Assembly (NCBI GenBank): GCA_042408595.1
Contig: JBHOQX010000017.1
Location: 38,822 to 102,821 of the forward strand
Length of the DNA stretch: 64,000 nucleotides
DNA from: JBHOQX01 sp042408595
GTDB taxonomy: Bacteria; Chloroflexota; Chloroflexia; Chloroflexales; Roseiflexaceae
Direction of reading: 5' to 3'
A program made the position numbers and the translations under genes. Shown piece after piece: positions 1 through 8,168 of the stretch. Position 1 is the stretch's first letter; each line of letters begins with the position of its first letter. The notes below the pieces were generated by a model. The model did not search any database. It had not been told where the DNA came from and saw only the letters and a list, made by a program, of their open reading frames with translations.

Positions 1-572
1 GCTGCCGGTCCATCGGCGCGGGTAAGGCGATAGGTCAGCAGGCGCGCTCGCCGCCCGTCATTCATTGTGATCGTGCGCAGATCGCTGCCTGTCGCCAGCG
101 CTGCCTGAAACGCAGTCTGATCGGGTTCCAGCGGCAGGTCGAGGTTGTTTGGGTTGAAGAGCAATCGTCCCGACGAATCCAATGGCAGAACAACAATTGC
201 TGCCAGTTCCGCCGCATCGACCGGCGTTGTCAGGGCGCGCGGGAGATCCGCTTCCCCTTGTTCGTCGTCGCCTGGTCTGATTTTCTCTTCCTCTTTGCGC
301 CGCTCTACCTGCGGGTTGGACTGAACAAAGGGGAGCGGCGCAATCTCTCGGCGGATCACCGACCAGTCGCGGTCGGCGTTTGCCAGATCGGGAGGTAGCG
401 GCGCGCCGAGCGCATGAAACTCGTGCGCCATTTTGTGGCGCAGCGCCAGGTCGGTGACGTTCGAGAAATAGCGCGCCACCACCAGGTAAGCGCCGCTGCC
501 GATCAGCACGACGAGGATCAGCGCCGCAAGCGCATATAACAGCGAGAGTCGCAAGCGCAACCCGCTAAACAC
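1..572 (-). CDS. sensor histidine kinase, N-terminal part (cut by window edge)
   Basis: Reading the minus strand from a GTG at 572 gives an open frame of about 190 codons that runs off the left edge. It starts with a short basic stretch (FSGLRLRLSLLYALAAL), then one strong hydrophobic helix at about residues 9-30, then an extracytoplasmic sensor segment containing LALRHKMAHEF and a charged KEEEK patch. The kinase core (HisKA, HATPase) lies outside the window, so the assignment rests on topology and on the partner: the start overlaps the end of the OmpR-type regulator by 8 bases, the usual regulator-then-kinase operon order. The sensor domain matches nothing I can name and the signal is unknown. 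Confidence 0.75.
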   Translation of the reverse strand, partial: MFSGLRLRLSLLYALAALILVVLIGSGAYLVVARYFSNVTDLALRHKMAHEFHALGAPLPPDLANADRDWSVIRREIAPLPFVQSNPQVERRKEEEKIRPGDDEQGEADLPRALTTPVDAAELAAIVVLPLDSSGRLLFNPNNLDLPLEPDQTAFQAALATGSDLRTITMNDGRRARLLTYRLTRADGPA

Positions 573-1248
573 GGCTTTCCTCCAATCGGTACCCAACGCC
601 GCGCACCGTCACAATCGGGTCGCGTTCGCCAGGGGCATTCAGTTTGCGCCGCAGATAGGCAATGTAGACATCGACCATCTGCGATTGCACGTCGTGCTCA
701 TAAGACCAGACATAATCAAGGATCTGCTGACGCGATAGCGCCTGCCCGGCGTTGCGCATCAGGTATTCGAGCAGGTTCCACTCCGTCGGCGTAAGATCGA
801 GTGAACGCGCGCCGCGCCGCGCCGTGTGATGCCGCAGGTCGAGCACCAGATCGCCAACGCGCAGTTCGTCGCGGTCGTCTGGTTGCAGGGTGAAGCGTCG
901 CCCCAGCGCCCGCACCCGCGCCAGTAATTCTTCAAATGCGAACGGCTTAACCAGGTAATCGTCGGCGCCGCTGTCGAAGCCGACCATTTTGTCCTCAATC
1001 TGACCGCGCGCCGTCAGGAGCAGCAGCGCGGTAGGCAGCCGCGCTGCACGCACTGCGCGACAGATCGAAGGACCATCGCGCCCTGGCAGCATCCAGTCGA
1101 TGATCACCACTTCGTAGATGCCGCGCAACGCATGCTCCAGCCCGGTGTCGCCGTCGTGGACGACATCGACCTGATGGTGTTCGTCGCGCAACACTCGCGC
1201 AATCAGCCGCGCCAGCCGTTGATCATCTTCTATCAATAAGATTTTCAT
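565..1248 (-). CDS. OmpR-family response regulator
   Basis: A 227-residue two-domain DNA-binding regulator. The receiver domain (residues 1-115) opens MKILLIEDDQRLARLI with the acidic pair, has the phospho-acceptor Asp in VVIIDWMLPGRDG (about residue 51), the switch Thr in LLLTARG and the Lys in DDYLVKPF. The C-terminal winged helix (about 130-225) carries LTPTEWNLLEYLMRN and VDVYIAYLRRKLN, typical of OmpR/PhoB. It is co-transcribed with the downstream kinase (overlap at 565-572) and divergent from the PepSY protein, suggesting it may control that gene. The intergenic space between them holds repeated GATTGGAA boxes. Length is normal for the family. Confidence 0.95.
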   Translation of the reverse strand: MKILLIEDDQRLARLIARVLRDEHHQVDVVHDGDTGLEHALRGIYEVVIIDWMLPGRDGPSICRAVRAARLPTALLLLTARGQIEDKMVGFDSGADDYLVKPFAFEELLARVRALGRRFTLQPDDRDELRVGDLVLDLRHHTARRGARSLDLTPTEWNLLEYLMRNAGQALSRQQILDYVWSYEHDVQSQMVDVYIAYLRRKLNAPGERDPIVTVRGVGYRLEESRV

Positions 1249-1289
1249 TCCATCACCTCGTTTCGATTGTGTTTAGCATAGCGCAGAAA

Positions 1290-1340
1290 GATTGGAAAAA
1301 GATTGGAAAAGTCGCCGGACGTTCCAAGATTCTTCCAATC
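1290..1340. promoter_or_regulatory. GATTGGAA direct/inverted repeat boxes, candidate regulator site
   Basis: Between the divergent response regulator and PepSY gene, GATTGGAA occurs at 1290-1297 and again at 1301-1308, spaced 11 bases start to start (one helical turn), as OmpR-type dimers prefer. The reverse complement TTCCAATC follows at 1333-1340, with a partial TTCCAAGA at 1322. The arrangement could be a tandem OmpR-type operator or a hairpin. Which of the two it is, and whether this regulator binds it, is inference. Confidence 0.45.
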
Positions 1341-1408
1341 AAGCAGCGGTATAACACCATCAGACACGCACATGATGCTGTCCAGACAGAACATTGGGAG
1401 GACATGAT

Positions 1409-2137
1409 ATGGATCAGCGAACACTTTTGGGGGTTGCAGCGGCTTTGACCGCATTCGTGCTGGTTGTAATCGGTGCGCTGGTCGGGCGGGTGACGCAGAC
1501 CGCCGTGCCGTCGGCGACTGATGTGGTTGTGGTGCCGACCCAAGCGCCGACTGATGCGCCCGTCGCGCTCGATCCCACGGTCGAGGCATTGATCCGCCAG
1601 CGCGAGGTGGCGTACCGGCAAGCGCTGAACGAGGCGAATCAGCGGCTGGAAGAGGCAAATCGACGGATTGAGCAACAGGCGGCAGCGCAACAGAGCGCAC
1701 CGACGTACCCCGTCTCGGCGGAGCAGGCACAGGCAATTGCCCAGAACCTGGCACAGGGCGCTAATCTGGTCAAGCCGGCAGAACTGGTGCTCTATCAGGG
1801 CGCGCCAGCCTATGAAATCGTGTTTGATGCCGGCGCCGTCTATGTCGATGCTCAGAGTGGTACAGCGTTCGCCAATACGCTGGCCCAGCCCGCTGCGTCG
1901 CAACCCGTGAATGCCGAACAGGCCGCTCAAATCGCGCTCGCCTACCGCGGCGGCGGTCAGATCCGCGAAGTTAAATTTGAACGCGAGCGCGGCATTGACG
2001 TGTACGAGGTGAAGTTCACCGACGGCGCAGAAGTGTATGTCGCCGCATCGGATGGTGCAGTCGTCTATGCGCGACTGGATAAGGCGAAGGAAGAGGAGAA
2101 GCGCGACGATGACGAGAAGCGCGGCGATGACGACTGA
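1409..2137 (+). CDS. membrane-anchored PepSY-domain protein
   Basis: The ATG at 1409 (MDQRTLLG) sits about 8 bases after GGGAGG and is preferred over the upstream in-frame TTG at 1394. The product has about 242 residues: an N-terminal TM/signal-anchor helix (LLGVAAALTAFVLVVIGALVG), a Pro/Thr-rich spacer, a predicted coiled coil (RQREVAYRQALNEANQRLEEANRRIEQQ, in part) and two PepSY-like repeats at about 95-150 and 160-215, the second with AAQIALAYRGGGQI and YEVKFTDGAEVYV. The tail is a run of Lys/Glu/Asp. PepSY proteins act at the envelope, often as inhibitors or sensors beside two-component systems, and this one is divergent from such a system. The exact ligand is unknown. Confidence 0.75.
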   Translation: MDQRTLLGVAAALTAFVLVVIGALVGRVTQTAVPSATDVVVVPTQAPTDAPVALDPTVEALIRQREVAYRQALNEANQRLEEANRRIEQQAAAQQSAPTYPVSAEQAQAIAQNLAQGANLVKPAELVLYQGAPAYEIVFDAGAVYVDAQSGTAFANTLAQPAASQPVNAEQAAQIALAYRGGGQIREVKFERERGIDVYEVKFTDGAEVYVAASDGAVVYARLDKAKEEEKRDDDEKRGDDD

Positions 2138-2310
2138 GCGCCTCGATCCATCTGTGGCGAGACACTTCGCGGCGCGCAGAGTGACAGGCGCGTGAGCTAA
2201 CCGGCGCTGGCCGTTATGCGACGCGCGGTGAAAAAGACAAGGGAATCCCCCATTCAGCAGAATGCATCTTAGTGGCGAGGACGGCTGTCCCTTGCCAGGG
2301 AGAAGAAATC

Positions 2311-2730
2311 ATGACCAGGACACGCACACCGTCACAAACACTTAAACTGATCATCAGCACAACATCAATAGCCGCCACGCTGACAGGATGGGCACTGCTG
2401 GCGATCCAGAGCCCGCCTGCGGCGACGTCAAGCGAATCGTTCAGTCAGACGCTAGCGGTGGTTGCGCCACCTCCCGCCTGGTTGAGTGAGCCGCCGGTCC
2501 TCCCGACGCTGCCACCGCTGATTGCGATTGCGCAACCGCCGGAGTCGGCAGACGTTCAGACGGTTGCTCCGGCAGCAGGGTCCGCACAGCCGGTTGCTCC
2601 AGCGGCGCCTGCACCGGTCGTTGTTGCCAATCCCCCGGTATTGCGCGAGGTTTCTGCGCCGGTGACGGTCAATCCGCCGGTTCAGGCGCAGCGACCGGCG
2701 CCGTTCGTTGTCACGCGGTCATCGCGGTAA
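2311..2730 (+). CDS. small secreted or membrane-anchored Pro/Ala/Val-rich protein
   Basis: The ATG at 2311 follows CAGGGAGAAG and gives a 139-residue protein; a longer in-frame start at 2272 has no ribosome site. A hydrophobic segment (about residues 11-33, LKLIISTTSIAATLTGWALL) is followed by a low-complexity tail dominated by Pro, Ala and Val (APPPAWLSEPPVLPTLPP, then repeated VAPAA and PVT/NPPV units). There is no recognised domain. It lies 35 bases before the ApbE reading frame and is probably in the same operon. It may be an extracytoplasmic carrier or spacer protein of the redox module; there is no ApbE flavinylation motif (DGxSGAT) in it. Confidence 0.5.
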   Translation: MTRTRTPSQTLKLIISTTSIAATLTGWALLAIQSPPAATSSESFSQTLAVVAPPPAWLSEPPVLPTLPPLIAIAQPPESADVQTVAPAAGSAQPVAPAAPAPVVVANPPVLREVSAPVTVNPPVQAQRPAPFVVTRSSR

Positions 2731-2765
2731 AGGAGGTCGCTGTTTCATCGGTTTCCTTCCGGGCT

Positions 2766-3695
2766 ATGGGATGCCAGATGCGCGCTTTTCTTTACGGCGA
2801 CGACGATGCGGCAACGAGGTCGCTGCGCGCGCTTCCGCACTGGTTCGCCGAATGGGAGCGCATCCTGAGCCGCTTCCGCAGCGACAGTGAACTCTCGGCG
2901 CTCAACATGCGGTCCGGTGAGGGATGGGTGCGCGTCAGCCGAACGCTGTGGGATGTGCTGAACGATGCGCTTGTGGCAGCGCGTCTCAGCGATGGTCTGG
3001 TGACGCCGACCGTGTTGACGGCGCTGGAGGCGGCTGGCTATGACCGGGATTTTGCGCAGATCGCCGCCGGCGCTCCGGCACAATCATCGGCGAGCCTCCC
3101 GACGTCCGGCGACTGGCGCGCCATCCGGCTCGACCCACAGCGACGCACCGTGGGATTGCCGCCGGGAATGCGCCTCGATCTGAACGGCGTCGCCAAAGGG
3201 TGGGCGGCAACCAGAGCAGCGCAGCGGTTGGCGGCGCACGGACCGGCGCTCGTCGATGCTGGCGGCGATATTGCGGTACGCGGCGCGCGCGCCGGTGGAG
3301 AGCCATGGGCTATCGGCATCGCCAATCCGTTTCAGCCGGATGAGCCGCTCGATATCGTGTTGCTGACGGACGGCGGCGTTGCAACATCAGGACGTGATGT
3401 GCGGCGCTGGCGGCAGGGAGGCATCGAACGGCATCACATCATCGATCCGCGCACCGGCACGCCGGCTGAGACCGACGTGCTGGCAGTGACGGTCATCGCA
3501 CCGTCTCTCCTCGAAGCAGAAGTTGCCGCAAAAGTGGTCGTCATTTTGGGAAGCGCAGTGGGCATGGAGTGGCTATCCGCCCGCCCGTGGCTTGCCGGTC
3601 TGATCGTAACCGATGCGCAAGAAGTCTTGCACACCGCGACATTTGAACAGTTCCGCTGGCATGAGCCAGAAGATGTGGAGGTGGTCTATGAGTGA
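2766..3695 (+). CDS. apbE: ApbE-like FAD:protein FMN transferase
   Basis: ApbE enzymes transfer FMN from FAD to a Thr of extracytoplasmic or membrane flavoproteins. Family marks are visible in order: AMGCQM at the start, WFAEWERILSRFRSDSELSALN, the LDLNGVAKGWA segment, DAGGDIAVRG, GGVATSGRDVRRW and the C-terminal HHIIDPRTGTPAETDVLAVTV with the metal/FAD-binding region. The reading frame stays open upstream of the ATG at 2766: codons for VAVSSVSFRA precede AMG, matching the family FRAMG motif, so the true start is probably a few codons earlier at a non-canonical codon after AAGGAGG. No lipoprotein Cys is seen. It overlaps the next gene by 8 bases, so the two are translationally linked. Confidence 0.9.
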   Translation: MGCQMRAFLYGDDDAATRSLRALPHWFAEWERILSRFRSDSELSALNMRSGEGWVRVSRTLWDVLNDALVAARLSDGLVTPTVLTALEAAGYDRDFAQIAAGAPAQSSASLPTSGDWRAIRLDPQRRTVGLPPGMRLDLNGVAKGWAATRAAQRLAAHGPALVDAGGDIAVRGARAGGEPWAIGIANPFQPDEPLDIVLLTDGGVATSGRDVRRWRQGGIERHHIIDPRTGTPAETDVLAVTVIAPSLLEAEVAAKVVVILGSAVGMEWLSARPWLAGLIVTDAQEVLHTATFEQFRWHEPEDVEVVYE

Positions 3696-4575
3696 TGAGA
3701 AAGCCGCGCGGCTGGCTGCCATCCGCTCAGCTAATGCCGCAAAACGTGGTGGGGCGGTGCAACCGTCCAATAGTGCCGAAGGCGTGTCTGCGAGCGCTGG
3801 GATAACACCACGCAGCGTGATATCCGGCAGTGTGATTGGGGAAACGCCTTCCATCAACCGAAATGCATCGTCACGACCGCAGCATGCACCCGAACCCGAC
3901 GCATTCGCCGACATGCCGCTGGCCATGGCGTTTCAGACCTTTCTTGGCGTTGTGCTCGCAGTGATTCTTGGCGCATTTGCGGCAATTGTTGCGCTGCCCG
4001 CCTGGTTGCCCGGCTTGAGCGCATCGCTGCTCGGCGCAGAACCCAAAGCGTACTGGTATCTCTCACGCAGTAGCGCATTTGTTGCATACATCCTTCTGTG
4101 GCTTTCAATGGTCTTTGGGTTGCTGATGACAAACAAACTGGCGCGTGTCTGGCCCGGTGGACCGACTGCATTCGATCTGCATCAGCACGCCAGCCTGCTC
4201 GGTCTAGCATTTGCTCTGTTTCACGCCCTGATTCTGCTTGGCGACCGCTACATTCAGGCGACACTCTTTCAGGTACTCGCGCCATTTCAATACAGTGGAT
4301 ATGAGCCCTGGTGGGTGGGTCTTGGGCAGATAGGATTCTATGGTCTGACGATTGTGGGTTTGAGTTTCTACATCAAGGACCGGATCGGACGGAGGGTGTG
4401 GCGATTGATACACTTCCTCAGTTTCACCGTTTTCGCGCTGGCACTGCTACACGGTATCTGGAGCGGTAGCGACAGCCAGAGCGACCTGGCGCGGGCAATC
4501 TACTGGACGAGCGGCGGCAGCGTCCTGTTCCTGACCATTTACCGGGTGCTCGTCGCGCGTTCCAGATTGAAGTAG
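3688..4575 (+). CDS. ferric-reductase-like transmembrane haem protein
   Basis: The ATG at 3688 lies inside the end of apbE, preceded by GGAGG. The first 75 residues are soluble and low-complexity, then come about six hydrophobic helices. His residues suited to b-haem ligation occur in DLHQHASLLG, FALFHALILL, RLIHFLSFTVFA and ALLHGIW, the pattern of the ferric reductase-like (MsrQ/YedZ/NOX) membrane domain. No FAD/NAD domain is attached, so electrons must come from a partner. With ApbE upstream and a haem-binding protein downstream, an electron-transfer branch towards the periplasmic side is likely. Substrate and partner are not determined. Confidence 0.85.
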   Translation: MSDEKAARLAAIRSANAAKRGGAVQPSNSAEGVSASAGITPRSVISGSVIGETPSINRNASSRPQHAPEPDAFADMPLAMAFQTFLGVVLAVILGAFAAIVALPAWLPGLSASLLGAEPKAYWYLSRSSAFVAYILLWLSMVFGLLMTNKLARVWPGGPTAFDLHQHASLLGLAFALFHALILLGDRYIQATLFQVLAPFQYSGYEPWWVGLGQIGFYGLTIVGLSFYIKDRIGRRVWRLIHFLSFTVFALALLHGIWSGSDSQSDLARAIYWTSGGSVLFLTIYRVLVARSRLK

Positions 4576-4690
4576 AGGAGCGGCGCGCCCCGGCAGAGCG
4601 CCGCACTCCGCCAACCGTTGAAGGTTAGAAGGTCGCACCGTCACCAGGGGGATGGTTGCTCCCCTGACCTGACAGAAAAGGAGCACTTCC

Positions 4691-5182
4691 ATGACGACAT
4701 CCATTCAAAAGCGAACAACGTCACTCGACGCGCGACGAATTGCTGCCGGCGCACTGGCAGGCGTGATGGGTCTCTTGCTGCTCATCCAATTCATTCCCTA
4801 CGGGCGTGACCATACCAATCCGCCGGTGATTGCCGAACCTGCGTGGGACAGTCCACAGACACGCGCGCTGTTCTTCCGCGCCTGCGCCGATTGTCACAGC
4901 AATGAGACAACATGGCTCTGGTACAGCAACATTGCTCCCGCGTCGTGGCTGATCACCCGTGATGTCATGAAAGGTCGCGCAGAGTTCAACGTCTCCGAAT
5001 GGGGACGACCGGACAACGAAGGAGATGATGCAGCAAAGCTGGTGCAGAACGGCGAGATGCCACCCTGGTTCTACCTGCCGCTCCATCCCGAAGCCAATCT
5101 TTCGCCCGTTGAACGGCAGCAACTGATCAATGGACTGCTGGCGACGTTTGGCGGCGAAAGAGAGGGCAATGGCGACAGGTAA
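4691..5182 (+). CDS. membrane-anchored haem-binding domain protein (CxxCH)
   Basis: A 163-residue protein with one N-terminal helix (about residues 18-38, IAAGALAGVMGLLLLIQFI), then a single c-type haem site CADCHSNET at about residue 65 and the downstream landmarks WYSNIAPASWLITRDV and NGEMPPWFYLPLHPEANL. This order is that of the Haem_bd family of small cytochrome-like domains. The ATG follows AAAGGAG. It is third in the apbE / ferric-reductase-like set, 115 bases after it, and probably accepts or donates electrons in the same chain. The predicted location is the outer face of the cytoplasmic membrane. Confidence 0.85.
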   Translation: MTTSIQKRTTSLDARRIAAGALAGVMGLLLLIQFIPYGRDHTNPPVIAEPAWDSPQTRALFFRACADCHSNETTWLWYSNIAPASWLITRDVMKGRAEFNVSEWGRPDNEGDDAAKLVQNGEMPPWFYLPLHPEANLSPVERQQLINGLLATFGGEREGNGDR

Positions 5183-5228
5183 TTGATCAAGGCGTATGGT
5201 GCAATGCATGTGTTATCAGCCTTGCTGC

Positions 5229-5238
5229 CGACTCAGGG
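5229..5238. repeat. target-site duplication, left copy (CGACTCAGGG)
   Basis: The ten bases CGACTCAGGG here recur exactly at 8407-8416, immediately outside the two inverted ends of the IS256-type element. This is the direct repeat expected from transposition and fixes the element boundaries at 5239 and 8406. IS256-family elements usually give 8-9 bp duplications, so one base may be chance. Confidence 0.7.
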
Positions 5239-5307
5239 ATCAGTCAACCTTGTTTCTGTAGATTCGTAGGTGGTCTACCAACATGGCGCCGGCATACGAA
5301 CGGACGT

Positions 5308-5718
5308 TCAGTCGGATAGCGCGAGATAGACCTTACCAGCGACCTACTCGTCACTGGGCTCCATCGCTCAGGCGCTCACCAGTCGCAGGCAGGAGGCCTC
5401 GTTTGGGAAGACACCAACGACGCGCGTTCGCCGGCGGATCTCCTGGTTGCGGCGCACACGTCCATTGACCGTGCGCAGCCGCTGACGATGGGCTCCCGGA
5501 ACGGCAAACACCGTCAAAACCTGCCGGGATGGCCGTTTCCAGCCAGCTGGCGAGCTTGGAGGCCGTCTTGAAGTAGGTCTGGACGGTGCGTGCGAGCAGT
5601 GCATCGGCGTCGGCGCGATTGGGGGCGGTGAAGATCGTCCGAATGGCGGCCGCCACCTCGGCCGTCAGCTCCTGGCGCGGCACAGAGGCCTGGGCGTTCT
5701 GCTGCAGGTGAAACTGGT
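5308..5718 (-). pseudogene. IS256-family transposase, C-terminal remnant
   Basis: On the minus strand the segment begins at FHLQQNAQASVPRQELTAEV and runs ADADALLARTVQTYFKTASKLASWLETAIP in one frame. It then shifts near 5530 into FAVPGAHRQRLRTVNG, NQEIRRRTRVVGVFPNEASCLRLVSA. Both pieces are the well-conserved C-terminal core of IS256 transposases. An in-frame TGA follows LVSA, a TAG follows AMEPSDE, and the frame ends after VAGKVYLALSD. The 5' part is removed exactly at the IS21 border. It cannot be functional. Confidence 0.85.
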
Positions 5719-5859
5719 GTCAATCATCGGCCGTGACTGCACATCCAACGGCGGCAATCGTACACAGACGGATCGGCGGCAATCCTGCACAGGTGACGTC
5801 CGCGTTGGCACAGATCGTCGGCAATGCTGCACACCTGCCCCTGCCTCCCAAGTGTTCGG

Positions 5860-6624
5860 TTAGGCCGGTGTTGGGCTCGATTCACCTCCCTTCTGCCGCC
5901 CCTGAGCGCGGTAGCTCTTCCCCGTAATCACCAGCGTCTCCGCGTGGTGCGCCAGCCGGTCGAGCCCGGCGGACGCCAGCAGCGGATTGCCGAACAGCTC
6001 CGGCCACTCTGCCGGCGCCCGGTTGCTGGTCACCAGGATGCTGCCGACCTCGTACCGCTCGCTAATAACGTCATACAGGTCCGACGGCATCGGATCGGTC
6101 AGTGGTTTGAGCCCGAAGTCGTCCAAGATCAGCAGGTGTGGCCGCACATAGCTCGCCAGCCGCCGCTCCCATGTCCCGTCCGCCCGGCCCCCGTGCAGGT
6201 GCTGCAGCAGCTTATGTGTGTTCATGAACAGCACATCAACCCCCTGTCGACACGCCTCGTGGGCCAGCGCCTGGGCGATATGGGTCTTCCCAACCCCACT
6301 CGGGCCGCAGATCAGCACGTTGTGCTTGCGCCGGATGTAGTCCCCGCTGGCCAGCTGCAGTACCTGCTGGCGGTTGAGGGTCGGGTTGAAGCTCCAGTCG
6401 AAGGCGTCAAGCGTCTTGGTCGTTGTGAGCGCCGCCCGCCGCACCCGGAGTTGCAGCTGCTTCTGCGCCCGCCGCTCGACCTCGTCCTCCAGCAGGCGCT
6501 CCAGGAACTCGACAAACGTCCACTGGCCCGCAATTGCCTGCCGCTGGCGCGCCTCCAGCGTCGCCAGCATCCCCGAGAGTCGCAGCTGCTTGAGCTTGGG
6601 GGTCAGGTGGTGGCTCAGTTCCAT
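5860..6624 (-). CDS. istB: IS21 transposition helper ATPase IstB
   Basis: A 254-residue AAA+/DnaA-like ATPase that activates the IstA transposase. It begins MELSHHLTPKLKQLRLSGM, has the Walker A loop CGPSGVGKTHIAQAL (about residues 105-120), the Walker B stretch LLILDDFGLKPL and the sensor region SILVTSNRAPAEWPELF. The length is full for the family. The start overlaps the 3' end of istA by 10 bases, the usual IS21 coupling. It looks intact and could be active. Confidence 0.95.
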   Translation of the reverse strand: MELSHHLTPKLKQLRLSGMLATLEARQRQAIAGQWTFVEFLERLLEDEVERRAQKQLQLRVRRAALTTTKTLDAFDWSFNPTLNRQQVLQLASGDYIRRKHNVLICGPSGVGKTHIAQALAHEACRQGVDVLFMNTHKLLQHLHGGRADGTWERRLASYVRPHLLILDDFGLKPLTDPMPSDLYDVISERYEVGSILVTSNRAPAEWPELFGNPLLASAGLDRLAHHAETLVITGKSYRAQGRQKGGESSPTPA

Positions 6625-8168
6625 GTGGTCCTCCCAAACAGATGCCCGAGCAGCTCACTCGCTGTGCGCAGGAACGTGTGCGCGGGTGCCGGGGCGGCGG
6701 GAGCGGGGGCAGGCTCCTGATCGAGCCCACGGTCGAGGATGCGCTTGAGCGTGGCGTAGGTTAGGTCGTCAAACCGCAGTGCGCGGGTGCATGCGGCCTC
6801 CAGCCGTGCGTCCCCGACCGTCGTCCGCAGCTTCAGGATGCGGATGACCCGCTGGTGGCGGTCAACGACTGCGTCGTCGAGGAGCCGCGCGACGACCGCG
6901 GTGGTGGCCGGCCCCACCTCGGCCGCGAGCGTGGCGCAGGTGGCGCGGGTCCAGGTCGCACCGGGCAGCTTCTCCGGCGGCAGGTGGTCAGGATGCGTCA
7001 GGCGCTCGCCCGGCTGCTGGGCCCGGGGATGGGTCGCCACCAGGGCGTAGTCGTCGGTGTAGATCCGCACCGTGCTGCTGCCGCCCCGTACCCGCAGGTG
7101 CTGCCCGACCAGCCGGCAGGGCGCCGAATAGAAGCTCTGCTCGAACACGACGTAGCTGTCGCGGTGCAGCCGGACCCGCGTCCAGACCGCCAGGTGGTAG
7201 GGTACCGTGGGAAGCGGGTGCATGGCCGCCTGTTCGTGGGTCTGGAAGCGGACGAGCGGTTGAGCCTTGGTGGTTCCGTGGGTGCGTAGCCCAGCGGTCG
7301 TCCGGCACCAGGCGCGGACGTCGGCGTTCGCCTGGGCGAGCGTGGTCTGGGGACGGCCGCCGAGGAAGTTGGTGCGCACGTAGCGCACGCCCCGTTCGAC
7401 TTTGCCCTTGTGCTGGGGGGTGGCCGGCGCACAGGGCGCGACCAGAAAGCCGTAATGCTCAGCACACTCGCGGTAGGTGGCCTGCACCTGCGGGTCGTCG
7501 AAGCAGGCTTTGGTGATGCCGGCCTTGAGGTTGTCGAGGACGACGCGGTGCGGGACGCCGCCGAAGAAGCGAAACGCCCGGTCGTGGAGCGCAATCCAGG
7601 TCGGGAGGGTCTGGTCGAACACGAACTCGACGTACTGGTGGCGGCTGTAGGCCAGGGTCATGACGAACGCCCAGGCCTTGCGGAGGTGGCCGGTCGCAGG
7701 GTCAACCATGCGACCGGCAGCGCCGAAGTCGACCTGGGCTTCGGTCCCGGCGTCCCGCTCGATGCGCATGGGAACATCGGGGTCGGATGGGGCACCCCGT
7801 TTGAGGAAGCGGTAGAGCGCGGAGAGCGAGCCGGTGAAGCCGTGCTGCTCAGCCAAGCGGAGGCGGATGGCGGTGGCCTCGACGCCCTGCGCGTGGAGCT
7901 GGAGCACCAGGTCATGGAACGGCTCGACCGACGAGACGGTCTGGGGCGGGGGCGGGATGGTCAAGGTCGTGGTAACGAGCCGCTGGAGGTCCTCGAGTGG
8001 CGGGAGCGGCCCGGTCAGGAGCGCGTGCGCCTGGGCCCAGGCGCGATAGCGGGCGATGGTGCGCCGGTTGAGCCCGGTGGCGCGCTGGACGGCGCTGTCA
8101 TTGGGGGTGGCCTGCAGATGTCGCAGGAGCTCACGAAGGTCGTGCAAGGGAATACTCCTCCCAGCCAT
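6615..8168 (-). CDS. istA: IS21 transposase IstA
   Basis: A 517-residue DDE transposase. The N-terminal helix-turn-helix region (DSAVQRATGLNRRTIARYRAW) is followed by an integrase core with the acidic residues in EAQVDFGAAG, VVLDNLKAG and HKGKVERGVRY, then the beta-rich C-terminal domain (SFYSAPCRLVGQHLRVRGG). Length and order are complete. The ATG at 8168 is followed by a normal N-terminus. It is coupled to istB by overlap. There is no frameshift, in contrast to every other transposase in this block. Confidence 0.95.
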   Translation of the reverse strand: MAGRSIPLHDLRELLRHLQATPNDSAVQRATGLNRRTIARYRAWAQAHALLTGPLPPLEDLQRLVTTTLTIPPPPQTVSSVEPFHDLVLQLHAQGVEATAIRLRLAEQHGFTGSLSALYRFLKRGAPSDPDVPMRIERDAGTEAQVDFGAAGRMVDPATGHLRKAWAFVMTLAYSRHQYVEFVFDQTLPTWIALHDRAFRFFGGVPHRVVLDNLKAGITKACFDDPQVQATYRECAEHYGFLVAPCAPATPQHKGKVERGVRYVRTNFLGGRPQTTLAQANADVRAWCRTTAGLRTHGTTKAQPLVRFQTHEQAAMHPLPTVPYHLAVWTRVRLHRDSYVVFEQSFYSAPCRLVGQHLRVRGGSSTVRIYTDDYALVATHPRAQQPGERLTHPDHLPPEKLPGATWTRATCATLAAEVGPATTAVVARLLDDAVVDRHQRVIRILKLRTTVGDARLEAACTRALRFDDLTYATLKRILDRGLDQEPAPAPAAPAPAHTFLRTASELLGHLFGRTTWN

